From the NCBI GenBank assembly GCA_013213915.1, contig JABSRK010000062.1, forward strand, positions 1 through 14,103: a DNA stretch of 14,103 bases, read 5' to 3'. The stretch is from Planctomycetota bacterium. GTDB lineage: Bacteria; Planctomycetota; GCA-002687715. Position numbers and translations under genes: made by a program. How positions within the stretch are numbered: position 1 is the first letter of the stretch; each line of letters starts with the position of its first letter. The notes under the pieces were generated by a model, which saw only the letters and a program-made list of their open reading frames with translations, had not been told where the DNA came from and did not search any database. Shown here one piece after another: positions 5,534 to 12,424 of the stretch.

Positions 5534-6397
5534 GTGGCAAGAGGAGGCCCGGAACTGGCCCGTTCCAGCCTGGAGCCGCCGTCACAGCAGCGCGGGACGG
5601 GTCCGCGAGACACCTTTATTCGCGCGTCATCGCAGTTGATTGCACCGCTTCGCAGCTCCCTGCTGGCCACCCTTTGCGCTCTGGTATGCCTGGCCGCATG
5701 CGGCGCCGACGCGCCCGCGTCTGATCCCGACTGGGCCGCACTCATGGCCGAGGCGCGCCGCGCCAGCGATGTGGACGCTCGCTTCGCGCTGTTCACCGAC
5801 CTGAGGGAGCAGGCATTGGCGGCTGCCGGACGTGACCGCCTCGCGCGGGGCGCGTATCTCGCGGTGCTCGAGGACCTGAGAAGGTTGGAGGCGAGCCGTG
5901 GTTCGGGGGTCGTGGCGGATCGACTGGCGGAAAAACGGCGGAATGCTGCACGGCGGTACCTGGTGGAGGACCCGGGTGACGGATTCGTCCGCGGCCTGGT
6001 CGCTTTCATGATGGCTCGCGAGAAACGCTTCGATGACGCGTGGAGGCTCCTGGGTGCGGGCGCTACGGCGACGGACCCCACTGCGGAGCAGGAGCGTCGG
6101 CTGCTCGATTTCGCTATCGCCGTCGCCGCCATGAGCAGGGTGAGGGGAGATCCCGAGATCGAAAAGCCGGGGTTGCAAGCCTACGCGACCTTGCTGGAGG
6201 CGCTCGTGGTTCGCTCCGAAGCGCGTGAGGTCGGACCGGCCTACAGGCTGTTCCTGATCGCGCGCTGCGCCAAGGCCCAGCTCTCTGCGGGCCGGCTCGA
6301 GCAGGCGTCCCGATTTGTCGGCGAATGGGAGAAGCTCGACCCGTCGTCGTTAGCGACCATCGAGGTTCGCCAGCAGATCGCGTCGGCGAGACGCTGA
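5534..6397 (+). CDS. predicted lipoprotein with helical-repeat-like body, function unknown
   Basis: The protein has 287 residues. The GTG start at 5534 has AGGAGGGG (5519-5526) 7 nt upstream, an excellent ribosome-binding site. This gives an unusually long N-region of about 35 residues before the hydrophobic stretch SSLLATLCALVCLAAC (41-56). LAAC fits a lipobox, so Cys56 would be lipidated. A TTG at 5636 would give a normal-length signal peptide but has no ribosome-binding site. The mature part is nearly all alpha-helical, Ala/Arg/Leu-rich, with pairs such as DAWRLLGAG and AQLSAGRLEQASRFV that look like degenerate TPR-type repeats. I recognise no catalytic motif. It follows the plus-strand terminator/attenuator and may be the first gene of a run with the small ORF and the NuoE-like gene. 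Confidence 0.8.
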   Translation: MARGGPELARSSLEPPSQQRGTGPRDTFIRASSQLIAPLRSSLLATLCALVCLAACGADAPASDPDWAALMAEARRASDVDARFALFTDLREQALAAAGRDRLARGAYLAVLEDLRRLEASRGSGVVADRLAEKRRNAARRYLVEDPGDGFVRGLVAFMMAREKRFDDAWRLLGAGATATDPTAEQERRLLDFAIAVAAMSRVRGDPEIEKPGLQAYATLLEALVVRSEAREVGPAYRLFLIARCAKAQLSAGRLEQASRFVGEWEKLDPSSLATIEVRQQIASARR

Positions 6398-6434
6398 CGG
6401 GAAGTCGAAACTCCTGTCGCAGACGACGGTCGGA

Positions 6435-6596
6435 ATGGTCCGCCTCTACGCATCCGAAGCGAGCCGCAAGCTGTCCGTCATCTTCGAGGAGAAAGCCGCG
6501 CGCAGCGAAGCTGGCAAGGGCGCTGAGTGCGTTCCCGTCGTTGATGAGACCTTTGACGAGGCCGCACGGGAACGCCTCGATTCGCTGTTCAGCTGA
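6435..6596 (+). CDS. small hypothetical protein, 53 residues
   Basis: ATG at 6435, TGA at 6594-6596. The codons prefer G or C in third position as in the neighbouring genes, and the composition is protein-like: MVRLYASEASRKL, a charged stretch (FEEKAARSE), then an acidic helical C-terminus ending LDSLFS. No Shine-Dalgarno is visible and I recognise no family. It fills the gap between the lipoprotein and the NuoE-like gene on the same strand, starting 37 bp after the former and ending 39 bp before the chosen start of the latter. The opposite strand also has open frames here, but with less convincing protein composition. Confidence 0.45.
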   Translation: MVRLYASEASRKLSVIFEEKAARSEAGKGAECVPVVDETFDEAARERLDSLFS

Positions 6597-6635
6597 TCGG
6601 TGACGCGCAGTCCGCCCATGGTACGATCCACGTTC

Positions 6636-7160
6636 ATGGAGCGATCGCGGGGATCGTCGGCTGCGCACGAGGTACTGGATGGGATTCAGGCTTCGCTGCC
6701 AGCCGAGTTGTTTGCCGACAGCCGTGACGAAGGTGGCGCGCCGTTGCTCCTCGTCGCTGCGTGTCGATCGCAGGGACATGCGGTCGAGGGTACGTTTCTC
6801 GCCGCGCTGGCGGAGCGACTGGCCCTGCCCGCCCAGCGGGTGATCGAGATCGCAGCCTTTTGCGACGGGATCATGGCCGACCAGGAGGCCATCACGCTTT
6901 GTCGCGGCGTGACGTGTTCCCTGCACCGAGCTGAGACGCTCCATGGGCACCTGAAGGATTCACTACGAACTCTCGGCCCTGAGCGGGAATACCACGAGGT
7001 GTTCTGCCTGTCCCAGTGCGAATTCGGCCCGAGCGTCATGCACGGGAATCGGATCTGGGTGACGCGCGCAAGGCGTGTGGTAGAGGACGGTCGCGCCTGG
7101 CGTGACGAGGATTCGGGCCCCGTGTCCCTGACCGACACTTCGCGCCCGGTAGCCGACTGA
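6636..7160 (+). CDS. NuoE-like [2Fe-2S] thioredoxin-fold protein (orphan)
   Basis: The protein has 174 residues from the ATG at 6636. The N-terminal half is a helical bundle (VLDGIQASLPAEL, then FLAALAERLALPAQRVIEIAAFCDGIM) of the type found in complex I 24-kDa/NuoE and hydrogenase HoxE/HndA subunits. The C-terminal half is thioredoxin-like with the four cluster ligands in family pattern: CRGVTC (Cys89, Cys94) and CLSQC (Cys124, Cys128), followed by FGPSV. Such proteins bind one [2Fe-2S] cluster and normally pass electrons next to a NuoF-type NADH-oxidising subunit. No NuoF, NuoG or hydrogenase gene is in the window, so its partner is unknown. Starts at GTG 6600 and ATG 6618 are in frame, and no ribosome-binding site decides between them; 6636 gives the length closest to the family domain. 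Confidence 0.75.
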   Translation: MERSRGSSAAHEVLDGIQASLPAELFADSRDEGGAPLLLVAACRSQGHAVEGTFLAALAERLALPAQRVIEIAAFCDGIMADQEAITLCRGVTCSLHRAETLHGHLKDSLRTLGPEREYHEVFCLSQCEFGPSVMHGNRIWVTRARRVVEDGRAWRDEDSGPVSLTDTSRPVAD

Positions 7161-7205
7161 ACCTGCGGCTCGCCGCCCATTCTTGCCGAAAAGGACCCTG
7201 GAGGA

Positions 7206-7228
7206 GCACCGTTCCGTTGGAAGGGTGC
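7206..7228 (+). other. small hairpin upstream of the membrane-anchored protein gene
   Basis: GCACC (7206-7210) pairs with GGTGC (7224-7228), extended by TTCC/GGAA across a G-G mismatch around a 3-nt loop. No T tract follows. It lies 22 bp before the ATG at 7250 and might influence translation or be incidental. Confidence 0.25.
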
Positions 7229-7249
7229 GTGTACAGGGGGCCATGCGAC

Positions 7250-8464
7250 ATGCTAGCCAATCAAGAGCGCCGTTCGCCGGTCTGGGCAGCCATGCTCCCG
7301 GTCTTCGCCCTCATCAGCCTGACCGTCGTCGTGGTGTTGATGGTCTCCGGGGTGCCGGGAGGTCCGACCGCGACCCCGTCCCCAGGCGTGCAGCCCGTGC
7401 CGATGCCCCTCTCGATGTCGACGATCACGACCAACAACGCGCGCATCGGGGGGACCTTCCGGCTCACCGTCCACACCAGACCGCAGGTCGGTGTATGGGT
7501 ACTTGCTTCGAGCAACAACCCGTGGACGACCATCGGTCCGTGGCAGGTCAACCTGGCGCCAGACTGGTACCTGATCCAGGACTTCGCGTGGACTTCGGGA
7601 GGCGACAGGATCGAACTGCAGATCTCGCTGCCATACGTGCAGGCCTGGGTCGGGACGGAGGCGCTGGTGAACGCGCTCGTCCACGACCCGAACAGCATGG
7701 AGTGGTTCTGGACCGGCTCGGTTCTGCACCGCTTCTCTGACGCTCCGGGTGGGGGGAGGAGCATCTGTCTGATCCGTCAGGTCAGCGTGACGGGCGAGGC
7801 GCCGTGGGCGCCGCTGCAGGCTGACGCCCTCGCCAACGCGCTCTCCGGGGTCGGTCACAGCGTCAGCGTCGTCGATGACGTTCTGCCAACCGATCTCGCT
7901 TCGTTCGATCTGATCCTCGATTGTCGGTTCACGCTGCCACCCAACTCGGATGAGCAGGATCGACTCACGGATTTTCTCCAGCACTACGGCGGCGTGTTCC
8001 TGTTGTCTGGTCCGGCCGTCGGATCGACCTGGGGGCAGTGGCGTTTCGCGTTCATCCAGCAGTGGGCAAACAATCGCCTCGGCCTGGGATTGACGTTCGG
8101 GACGAGCATCAACCAGTCGAGTGGCGTTACTGGTGAGCAGGTGAGTCTCAACGCGGAGCCGCGTTACCTGACGCAGCCGTCATCGGTGGCGGGGATGCCG
8201 TATCGCGTTCACGACGAAGGCGGGACATTCGGACCGGAGGGCTTTCAGCCGAGGGGCTGGCCGTGGATCGTCGCACCGGCGGGGGTGGCCCAGGCGCCGA
8301 CCGTCTACGGGATGCTCTTCAAGCCCGATGACATTCCTGCGCTGCCGGTGAAGGGTAGCCTGGCGATCCTCTTCAACGGCGCCGACGACGCGCTTGCTCC
8401 AAGCGGGCAGAATCCCTCCGCGCACCTGATCTTCATGAATCTGGCGTCCTGGCTCGACGTCTGA
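7250..8464 (+). CDS. membrane-anchored protein with glutamine-amidotransferase-like domain, function unknown
   Basis: The protein has 404 residues. ATG at 7250 is preceded by CAGGGGG (7234-7240), 9 nt upstream; a TTG at 7217 is a less likely start. One transmembrane segment (residues 12-33, WAAMLPVFALISLTVVVVLMV) with a short positive N-tail suggests an outward-facing anchored protein. A Pro/Thr-rich linker follows (34-54). Residues about 57-162 form a beta-rich domain (NNARIGGTFRLTV, then LPYVQAWVGTEALVNALV) that resembles domains I know from planctomycete surface proteins. Residues about 170-280 look like a class I glutamine-amidotransferase/ThuA-type alpha/beta fold: SICLIRQ, ALANALSGVGHSVSVVDD, DLILDCRF, LTDFLQHYGGVFLLSGPA. 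I do not see a nucleophile elbow with a Cys-His-Glu triad, so catalysis is unlikely. The C-terminus ends in WLDV. Confidence 0.75.
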   Translation: MLANQERRSPVWAAMLPVFALISLTVVVVLMVSGVPGGPTATPSPGVQPVPMPLSMSTITTNNARIGGTFRLTVHTRPQVGVWVLASSNNPWTTIGPWQVNLAPDWYLIQDFAWTSGGDRIELQISLPYVQAWVGTEALVNALVHDPNSMEWFWTGSVLHRFSDAPGGGRSICLIRQVSVTGEAPWAPLQADALANALSGVGHSVSVVDDVLPTDLASFDLILDCRFTLPPNSDEQDRLTDFLQHYGGVFLLSGPAVGSTWGQWRFAFIQQWANNRLGLGLTFGTSINQSSGVTGEQVSLNAEPRYLTQPSSVAGMPYRVHDEGGTFGPEGFQPRGWPWIVAPAGVAQAPTVYGMLFKPDDIPALPVKGSLAILFNGADDALAPSGQNPSAHLIFMNLASWLDV

Positions 8465-8590
8465 GCCCGTCTGCGCATCCGAATAAGGTGCAGGTACCCT
8501 GTAACCCCTTACGACGGTCCGGGTCTGGATCAGTCCTGCGGACCGCGCCGTCCGTCGCGTGGCGCTCAGGCTGTTGACCCTGTCGTTCAA

Positions 8591-8620
8591 GGAGACCGGC
8601 GCCATTCCCCCGGTGTCTCC
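8591..8620 (+). terminator. hairpin downstream of the membrane-anchored protein gene
   Basis: GGAGACCGG (8591-8599) pairs with CCGGTGTCTCC (8610-8620) with a 2-nt bulge. No T tract follows, so termination would be weak or absent. It lies in the 210-bp gap before the cysteine-cluster gene; nothing else in that gap is convincing. Confidence 0.25.
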
Positions 8621-8674
8621 CTTCCACTGGTCATCCCGCGCGCCTTCTGGCGTTGCGATAGAACTACTTCGATA

Positions 8675-9013
8675 ATGGATCCACAGAAGCTCCCACCAGA
8701 GGTCTGGGAAGCGCTCTGCCGCCGCTGTGGCAAGTGTTGCGCGGAAAAGGTGGACGTGGACGGCACGATCTACATCACCAAGAAGATGTGCCGCTTCCTC
8801 GACACCAAGACGCGTCAGTGCACGGTCTACGCCGATCGCTACCGCGCCGAGCCGGATTGTCTGGCCACCATGGAAGGCCTCCCGATGATGGTCTTCCCCG
8901 CGGATTGCCCCTACACCAAGGGCATCGCCGGCTATCAGCCGCCTGTCGAGGAGTGGGACGACCCCGCCATCGACGAGGCCATCCGCGAGCTTCTGGGGGA
9001 CGACGCGCTCTGA
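8675..9013 (+). CDS. cysteine-cluster protein of the YcgN/YkgJ (UPF0260/UPF0153) type
   Basis: The protein has 112 residues. The N-terminal CRRCGKCC (Cys15, 18, 21, 22) is the CxxCxxCC hallmark of the family annotated as zinc- or iron-chelating. Further family positions are Cys39 (MCRFLD), Cys49 (QCTVY), Cys62 (PDC) and Cys78 (DCPY), giving eight cysteines in the order expected for YcgN-like proteins. The segment CRFLDTKTRQCTVYADR corresponds to the conserved core. It is somewhat shorter than typical YcgN (about 150 residues), mainly at the N-terminus. The biochemical role of the family is not established; metal or Fe-S binding is inferred from the cysteines. No Shine-Dalgarno is visible at ATG 8675. 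It ends 16 bp from the convergent DUF1570-like gene. Confidence 0.85.
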   Translation: MDPQKLPPEVWEALCRRCGKCCAEKVDVDGTIYITKKMCRFLDTKTRQCTVYADRYRAEPDCLATMEGLPMMVFPADCPYTKGIAGYQPPVEEWDDPAIDEAIRELLGDDAL

Positions 9014-9029
9014 GGGGCGGCGCGTTGTG

Positions 9030-10946
9030 TCAGTTGACGACCTCCCCGTTGACGATCTTGCCCTCCTTCTTGGCGTTCCCGAGGGTGTCGATCATCTCTT
9101 CGAACTCCTGCTGCATGGTGGCGACGCTGCCGGCCCCGAAGGTGAGGTTGAAGGCGTTCTCACCGGAGCGGCCGTTGAACTCCTCCTTGGCGTAGTCGTT
9201 CCACTTGGCGCCGTACTTGTCCTTCTTCCAGTTCTGGATCAGGTAACAAAGCGCCCAGCCGTGGCTATAGCCGTTGAGGACGGTGTTTCGTTTGGCGGGG
9301 ATCCCGTTGTCCCGTTGAAAGTCGATGCGCCTGTATTGCAGCAGCTCCGCGAGGGGAGTCAGACCGCCTCGCTGCTTGGCGGCTACGAGCGCGTCCACGT
9401 GGTGGACGTGGATCTTCCCGGGGACGAAGACCCTCTTGACGCCCTCGTAGGCGTCGCCGTGGCCACCGTAGTAGTCGCCAATGCCCTCGGAGAACCAGAA
9501 CGACTGGTTGCCGAGGGCCGCCACCCAGGCGCCGCCACCGATGCCCTTGAGCATCGCCCAGTTGACGATCTGGTGGGTGCCCTCATGAAACAGCGTCTTC
9601 CGCTGCGCGTCCTCGCTGCTGCGATAACAGACGAGCCGGTTGGTGGCCGGCTCGAAGTGACCGCTGCTTGTGATGGGTGTGGGAAGGACATCGTCCCCCC
9701 GGCGCCGGTACTTGGTGTACTCCTGGCTGTCGCGCAGGATGACCACAGGGGTCGGACGGGTCTCCGCCGGCACGCCGCACGCGTCGCCCGTTTGGCGGTA
9801 GAACGTCACGCGCAGGGCTTGCAGAACCTCGTCCCACTGGCGCGCGACGCGATCCTCGAATCCCGTGCTCGAACGCTGGACTAAGTACACGTACGGCTTG
9901 TGGACGTGAACGCCGAAGGGGCTGTCCTTGACGCCGTCGATCCTGAAGTCCACAGCTCCGCTGTCGAGCGCCTTCGCGAGCCGCTTTCCGAACTTCTCCG
10001 CTGTCGGATAGAAGGGGTCGGAGGCCCGCGCAGCTTCGGCGCCTTGTGTCTTGTCGGTTCGGTCGCGGACCTGGATCCAGCGCTCTCCGAATTCGCGCTC
10101 CTTCTTGTTCTTCTTGCTCAGCCAGATGCGCCCGACCTTGCGGAGGTTCTTGAAGTCCACCTCGGCGTCTTCGATGAGGAACCGAATGTCGTCCTTCATG
10201 TTCTCGGTGAGGCCCGGGCGCTCGATCATGGCCTCGGCTTCCTTCAAGTCGAACAGGACGTGACCGAGCCGCTCGTGTGCAAGGGCGTCGTCTTTGTCGT
10301 TGGCGATCATCTGACGGCAGCACCAACGCCAGGCCAGGTCCCACTTGTGGAGTTGCGTGGCATCGCCTTTTCCCGCCTGATGACGTTCCCAGGCCATGTT
10401 GCCCAGGCGCTTGATGTCCTCGATCGTGCCGTTGGGGAAGGCCTTGTCGTAGGCGCGCGAATACGCATCCACCTTCTTGGCGGGGCCGCCGCCACCGTCG
10501 GCGGGCACGCCCCTGTTCGTCGTGTCGTCGCCACCGTTTGTCGCCAGGCTGACGATGATCGCGATCAGCACGACGACGCCCGCGATGGACGCGCCGATGA
10601 TCGTGTTCCGTTTCGAGTTGTCCTTGCCCATGGCGTGTCGGACGCCGGACTTCGGCATCGTGCCTGACGCCGCAGTCACCGGGCGGCGTGGTGCCCCTCG
10701 GTGACGTGGGGTGGTGCTTGGCGCGGGCCTCTTCTTCTGAGGAGGCGCCCCCGGTCTCGTGCGCCCGGGCGGCGCAGCCCGGGGCTGGATCTTGGGTGCG
10801 GTGGGCTGGGGTGGGGCGGGGTCGGGTGCTGCAGGCGCTTCGGGGACCTGAAGGGTCGCGCCGCAGGCGCCGCAGGTGAACTGCGTGCCAGGAGCGAAGT
10901 CGATCTCGAAGTACGCCTGACAGGCGTGGCATGTGACCTGAGCCAA
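9030..10946 (-). CDS. membrane-anchored DUF1570-like putative metallopeptidase with N-terminal zinc ribbon
   Basis: The protein has 638 residues. CHAC (Cys6, Cys9) and CGAC (Cys25, Cys28) form a short zinc ribbon. Residues 35-100 are Pro/Ala/Arg-rich and disordered. Residues 114-136 are one transmembrane helix (TIIGASIAGVVVLIAIIVSLA) after a basic stretch, so the ribbon should be cytoplasmic and the large domain outside. The domain at about 340-620 contains HEGTH (454-458), an HEXXH zinc-protease motif, and WFSEGIGDYY (484-493), whose Glu487 is placed as the third zinc ligand of a gluzincin. This matches DUF1570, which I associate with planctomycetes. The substrate is unknown. The start is a TTG (10946-10944) supported by GGAG 7 nt upstream and by the first zinc-ribbon cysteine following at once. 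It is divergent from the pcnB-like gene. Confidence 0.8.
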   Translation of the reverse strand: MAQVTCHACQAYFEIDFAPGTQFTCGACGATLQVPEAPAAPDPAPPQPTAPKIQPRAAPPGRTRPGAPPQKKRPAPSTTPRHRGAPRRPVTAASGTMPKSGVRHAMGKDNSKRNTIIGASIAGVVVLIAIIVSLATNGGDDTTNRGVPADGGGGPAKKVDAYSRAYDKAFPNGTIEDIKRLGNMAWERHQAGKGDATQLHKWDLAWRWCCRQMIANDKDDALAHERLGHVLFDLKEAEAMIERPGLTENMKDDIRFLIEDAEVDFKNLRKVGRIWLSKKNKKEREFGERWIQVRDRTDKTQGAEAARASDPFYPTAEKFGKRLAKALDSGAVDFRIDGVKDSPFGVHVHKPYVYLVQRSSTGFEDRVARQWDEVLQALRVTFYRQTGDACGVPAETRPTPVVILRDSQEYTKYRRRGDDVLPTPITSSGHFEPATNRLVCYRSSEDAQRKTLFHEGTHQIVNWAMLKGIGGGAWVAALGNQSFWFSEGIGDYYGGHGDAYEGVKRVFVPGKIHVHHVDALVAAKQRGGLTPLAELLQYRRIDFQRDNGIPAKRNTVLNGYSHGWALCYLIQNWKKDKYGAKWNDYAKEEFNGRSGENAFNLTFGAGSVATMQQEFEEMIDTLGNAKKEGKIVNGEVVN

Positions 10947-10980
10947 TGGGGATCTCCGTTATTCGCCGCAGGGGACCCGA

Positions 10981-11002
10981 ACGGCGGTAGTCTAACCACC
11001 GT
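10981..11002. promoter_or_regulatory. inverted repeat in the divergent upstream region
   Basis: ACGGCGGT (10981-10988) and ACCACCGT (10995-11002) form an 8-bp inverted repeat with one mismatch around a 6-nt centre. It lies in the 129-bp region between the divergent DUF1570-like and pcnB-like genes and could be an operator. I see no convincing -35/-10 pair for either gene. Confidence 0.25.
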
Positions 11003-11075
11003 CTCGTGGTCGGTCTGTCCAGCATGTACCATGCGACGGTCGGGCCGTGATGGAGTCTGGTTCTGTAACACCTTG

Positions 11076-12362
11076 ATGTCTCGAAGTTTGGGGAGAGCAC
11101 ATAGATCCCGCGGAGGTCCGCGGGCTCGACGTTCTGGCACGCGGAGGCTAGGTCTCGCCCGGGTCGAAGCCCAGGCGGAGCCGTTGCGCGTGGCGGCTGA
11201 CGCCCGGTTCTCGCCGCGGCATCTCGACGGGGACGCCGTGAAGGTGATCCGACGTCTGAACGCGCACGGCTTCACGGCCTACCTCGTGGGTGGCTGCGTT
11301 CGCGATCTGTGGGTGTCGGTCGAACCGAAGGACTTCGATATCGCCACCGAGGCGACGCCGAGACAGGTCAAGCGCCTGTTCCGTAACAGTCGGATCATCG
11401 GCCGTCGTTTCCGCCTCGTGCACGTCACGTTCCGGAACAAGGTTCTCGACGTCTCCACGTTTCGCGCTCAGGTCGAGGCGTCCGAGGATCCCCACGATCC
11501 GATGATCCGAACCGACAACGTGTTCGGTTCCGCCGGGGAGGACGCGCGCCGCCGTGACTTCACGATGAACGGGCTGTTCTACGACCTCCGCGCGGGCGAA
11601 CTCATCGACTACGTCGGTGGGTTGAACGACCTCGAGCGGCGCGTGATCGAGACCATCGGCGACCCCTGGGTCCGGTTCCGTGAAGACCCGGTACGCATGC
11701 TGCGCGCGATCAAGTTCGCGGGCCGACTCGACTTCCGTCTTGCCGACAACGTGTTCCAGGCCATGCTCGATTGCAAGGACGACCTCAGGAAGGCTGCGGC
11801 GCCTCGTTTGTTCGAGGAGATTGTCCGCCTCTTGAATCGCGGCGGCGCCCACCAGTCCGCGCGCCTGCTCTACAAGACGGGCATGATGGACCTCTTGCTC
11901 CCCGAGGTCTCTGCGTCTCTTGATGCGAACCTCGGCGACGGCACTGCGTCACCCATGTGGGGCTATCTCCGGGCCATCGACCAACGCGTTCGTAGCGGCA
12001 GGCCGGTCACCCAGGTCGTCATGCTCGCTTGCATCTTCCTCCAGCTCTTCGACGACCTCCTCTACAGCGCGGAGACCGACGCCGGGATCCGCGACTTGAG
12101 CCTCGTCATCGAGCGGGTCTTTCGCCCCATCGCGACGCGCATGCACATGTCTCGACGCGACGCCTATCGGCTGAAGCAAATCCTCGTCGCCCAGCCCCGT
12201 CTCGCAGGTTTAGTGAAGATCCGCGGTCGGCGCGGGGCCGCCAGCCAACTGATGTCCCGCGAGTACTTCAACGAATCCCTGGATCTCTTTCGCATCATGG
12301 CAGAGACGCGGGGCCGATTCGCGGATGAACTGAAGGCGTGGAACGAGCGGGTAAGGGGATAG
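11076..12362 (+). CDS. pcnB: PcnB-type polynucleotide adenylyltransferase (poly(A) polymerase I family)
   Basis: The protein has 428 residues. Residues 50-190 form a class II nucleotidyltransferase head: YLVGGCVRDLW (69-79), the catalytic carboxylates Asp86 and Asp88 in KDFDIAT, and RRRDFTMNGLFYD (158-170). IIGRRFRLVHV (107-117) matches the signature I know as separating bacterial poly(A) polymerases from CCA-adding enzymes. FREDPVRMLRAIKFAGRL (201-218) is the conserved neck motif. The C-terminal 200 residues are helical and resemble E. coli PcnB (HMSRRDAYRLKQIL). The expected reaction is template-independent addition of A residues to RNA 3' ends from ATP, marking RNA for decay. The frame is open further upstream, inside the opposite-strand gene; ATG 11076 keeps about 45 residues before the conserved domain. 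There is no ribosome-binding site, so later GTG starts remain possible. Confidence 0.85.
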   Translation: MSRSLGRAHRSRGGPRARRSGTRRLGLARVEAQAEPLRVAADARFSPRHLDGDAVKVIRRLNAHGFTAYLVGGCVRDLWVSVEPKDFDIATEATPRQVKRLFRNSRIIGRRFRLVHVTFRNKVLDVSTFRAQVEASEDPHDPMIRTDNVFGSAGEDARRRDFTMNGLFYDLRAGELIDYVGGLNDLERRVIETIGDPWVRFREDPVRMLRAIKFAGRLDFRLADNVFQAMLDCKDDLRKAAAPRLFEEIVRLLNRGGAHQSARLLYKTGMMDLLLPEVSASLDANLGDGTASPMWGYLRAIDQRVRSGRPVTQVVMLACIFLQLFDDLLYSAETDAGIRDLSLVIERVFRPIATRMHMSRRDAYRLKQILVAQPRLAGLVKIRGRRGAASQLMSREYFNESLDLFRIMAETRGRFADELKAWNERVRG

Positions 12363-12396
12363 CGCGCGAGATCCCTCCCAAGCCTGGTTCGTGATC

Positions 12397-12424
12397 GAAG
12401 CCGTTGTTAGGCCAACGCGGCTTC
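12397..12424. terminator. hairpin between convergent genes, spanning the glycosyltransferase stop codon
   Basis: GAAGCCGTTG (12397-12406) pairs with CAACGCGGCTTC (12413-12424) with a 2-nt bulge; the loop contains the TAA stop of the minus-strand gene. It lies at the end of both convergent genes (the gap is 44 bp). No T tract is present on either side, so it is at best a weak bidirectional terminator. Confidence 0.35.

Noticed and set aside
7253..7984. 243-codon minus-strand open frame opposite the membrane-anchored protein
   Set aside because: No ribosome-binding site, Arg/Asp-rich shadow composition, and the plus strand has a clear TM segment and start signal.
9027..9884. 285-codon plus-strand open frame opposite the DUF1570-like gene
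   Set aside because: Val/Leu/Asp-rich repetitive composition and antisense to a gene with clear motifs.
10701..11075. Upstream extension of the pcnB-like frame
   Set aside because: It runs into the coding region of the divergent DUF1570-like gene and reads as low-complexity Gly/Arg sequence without homology to the PcnB N-terminus.
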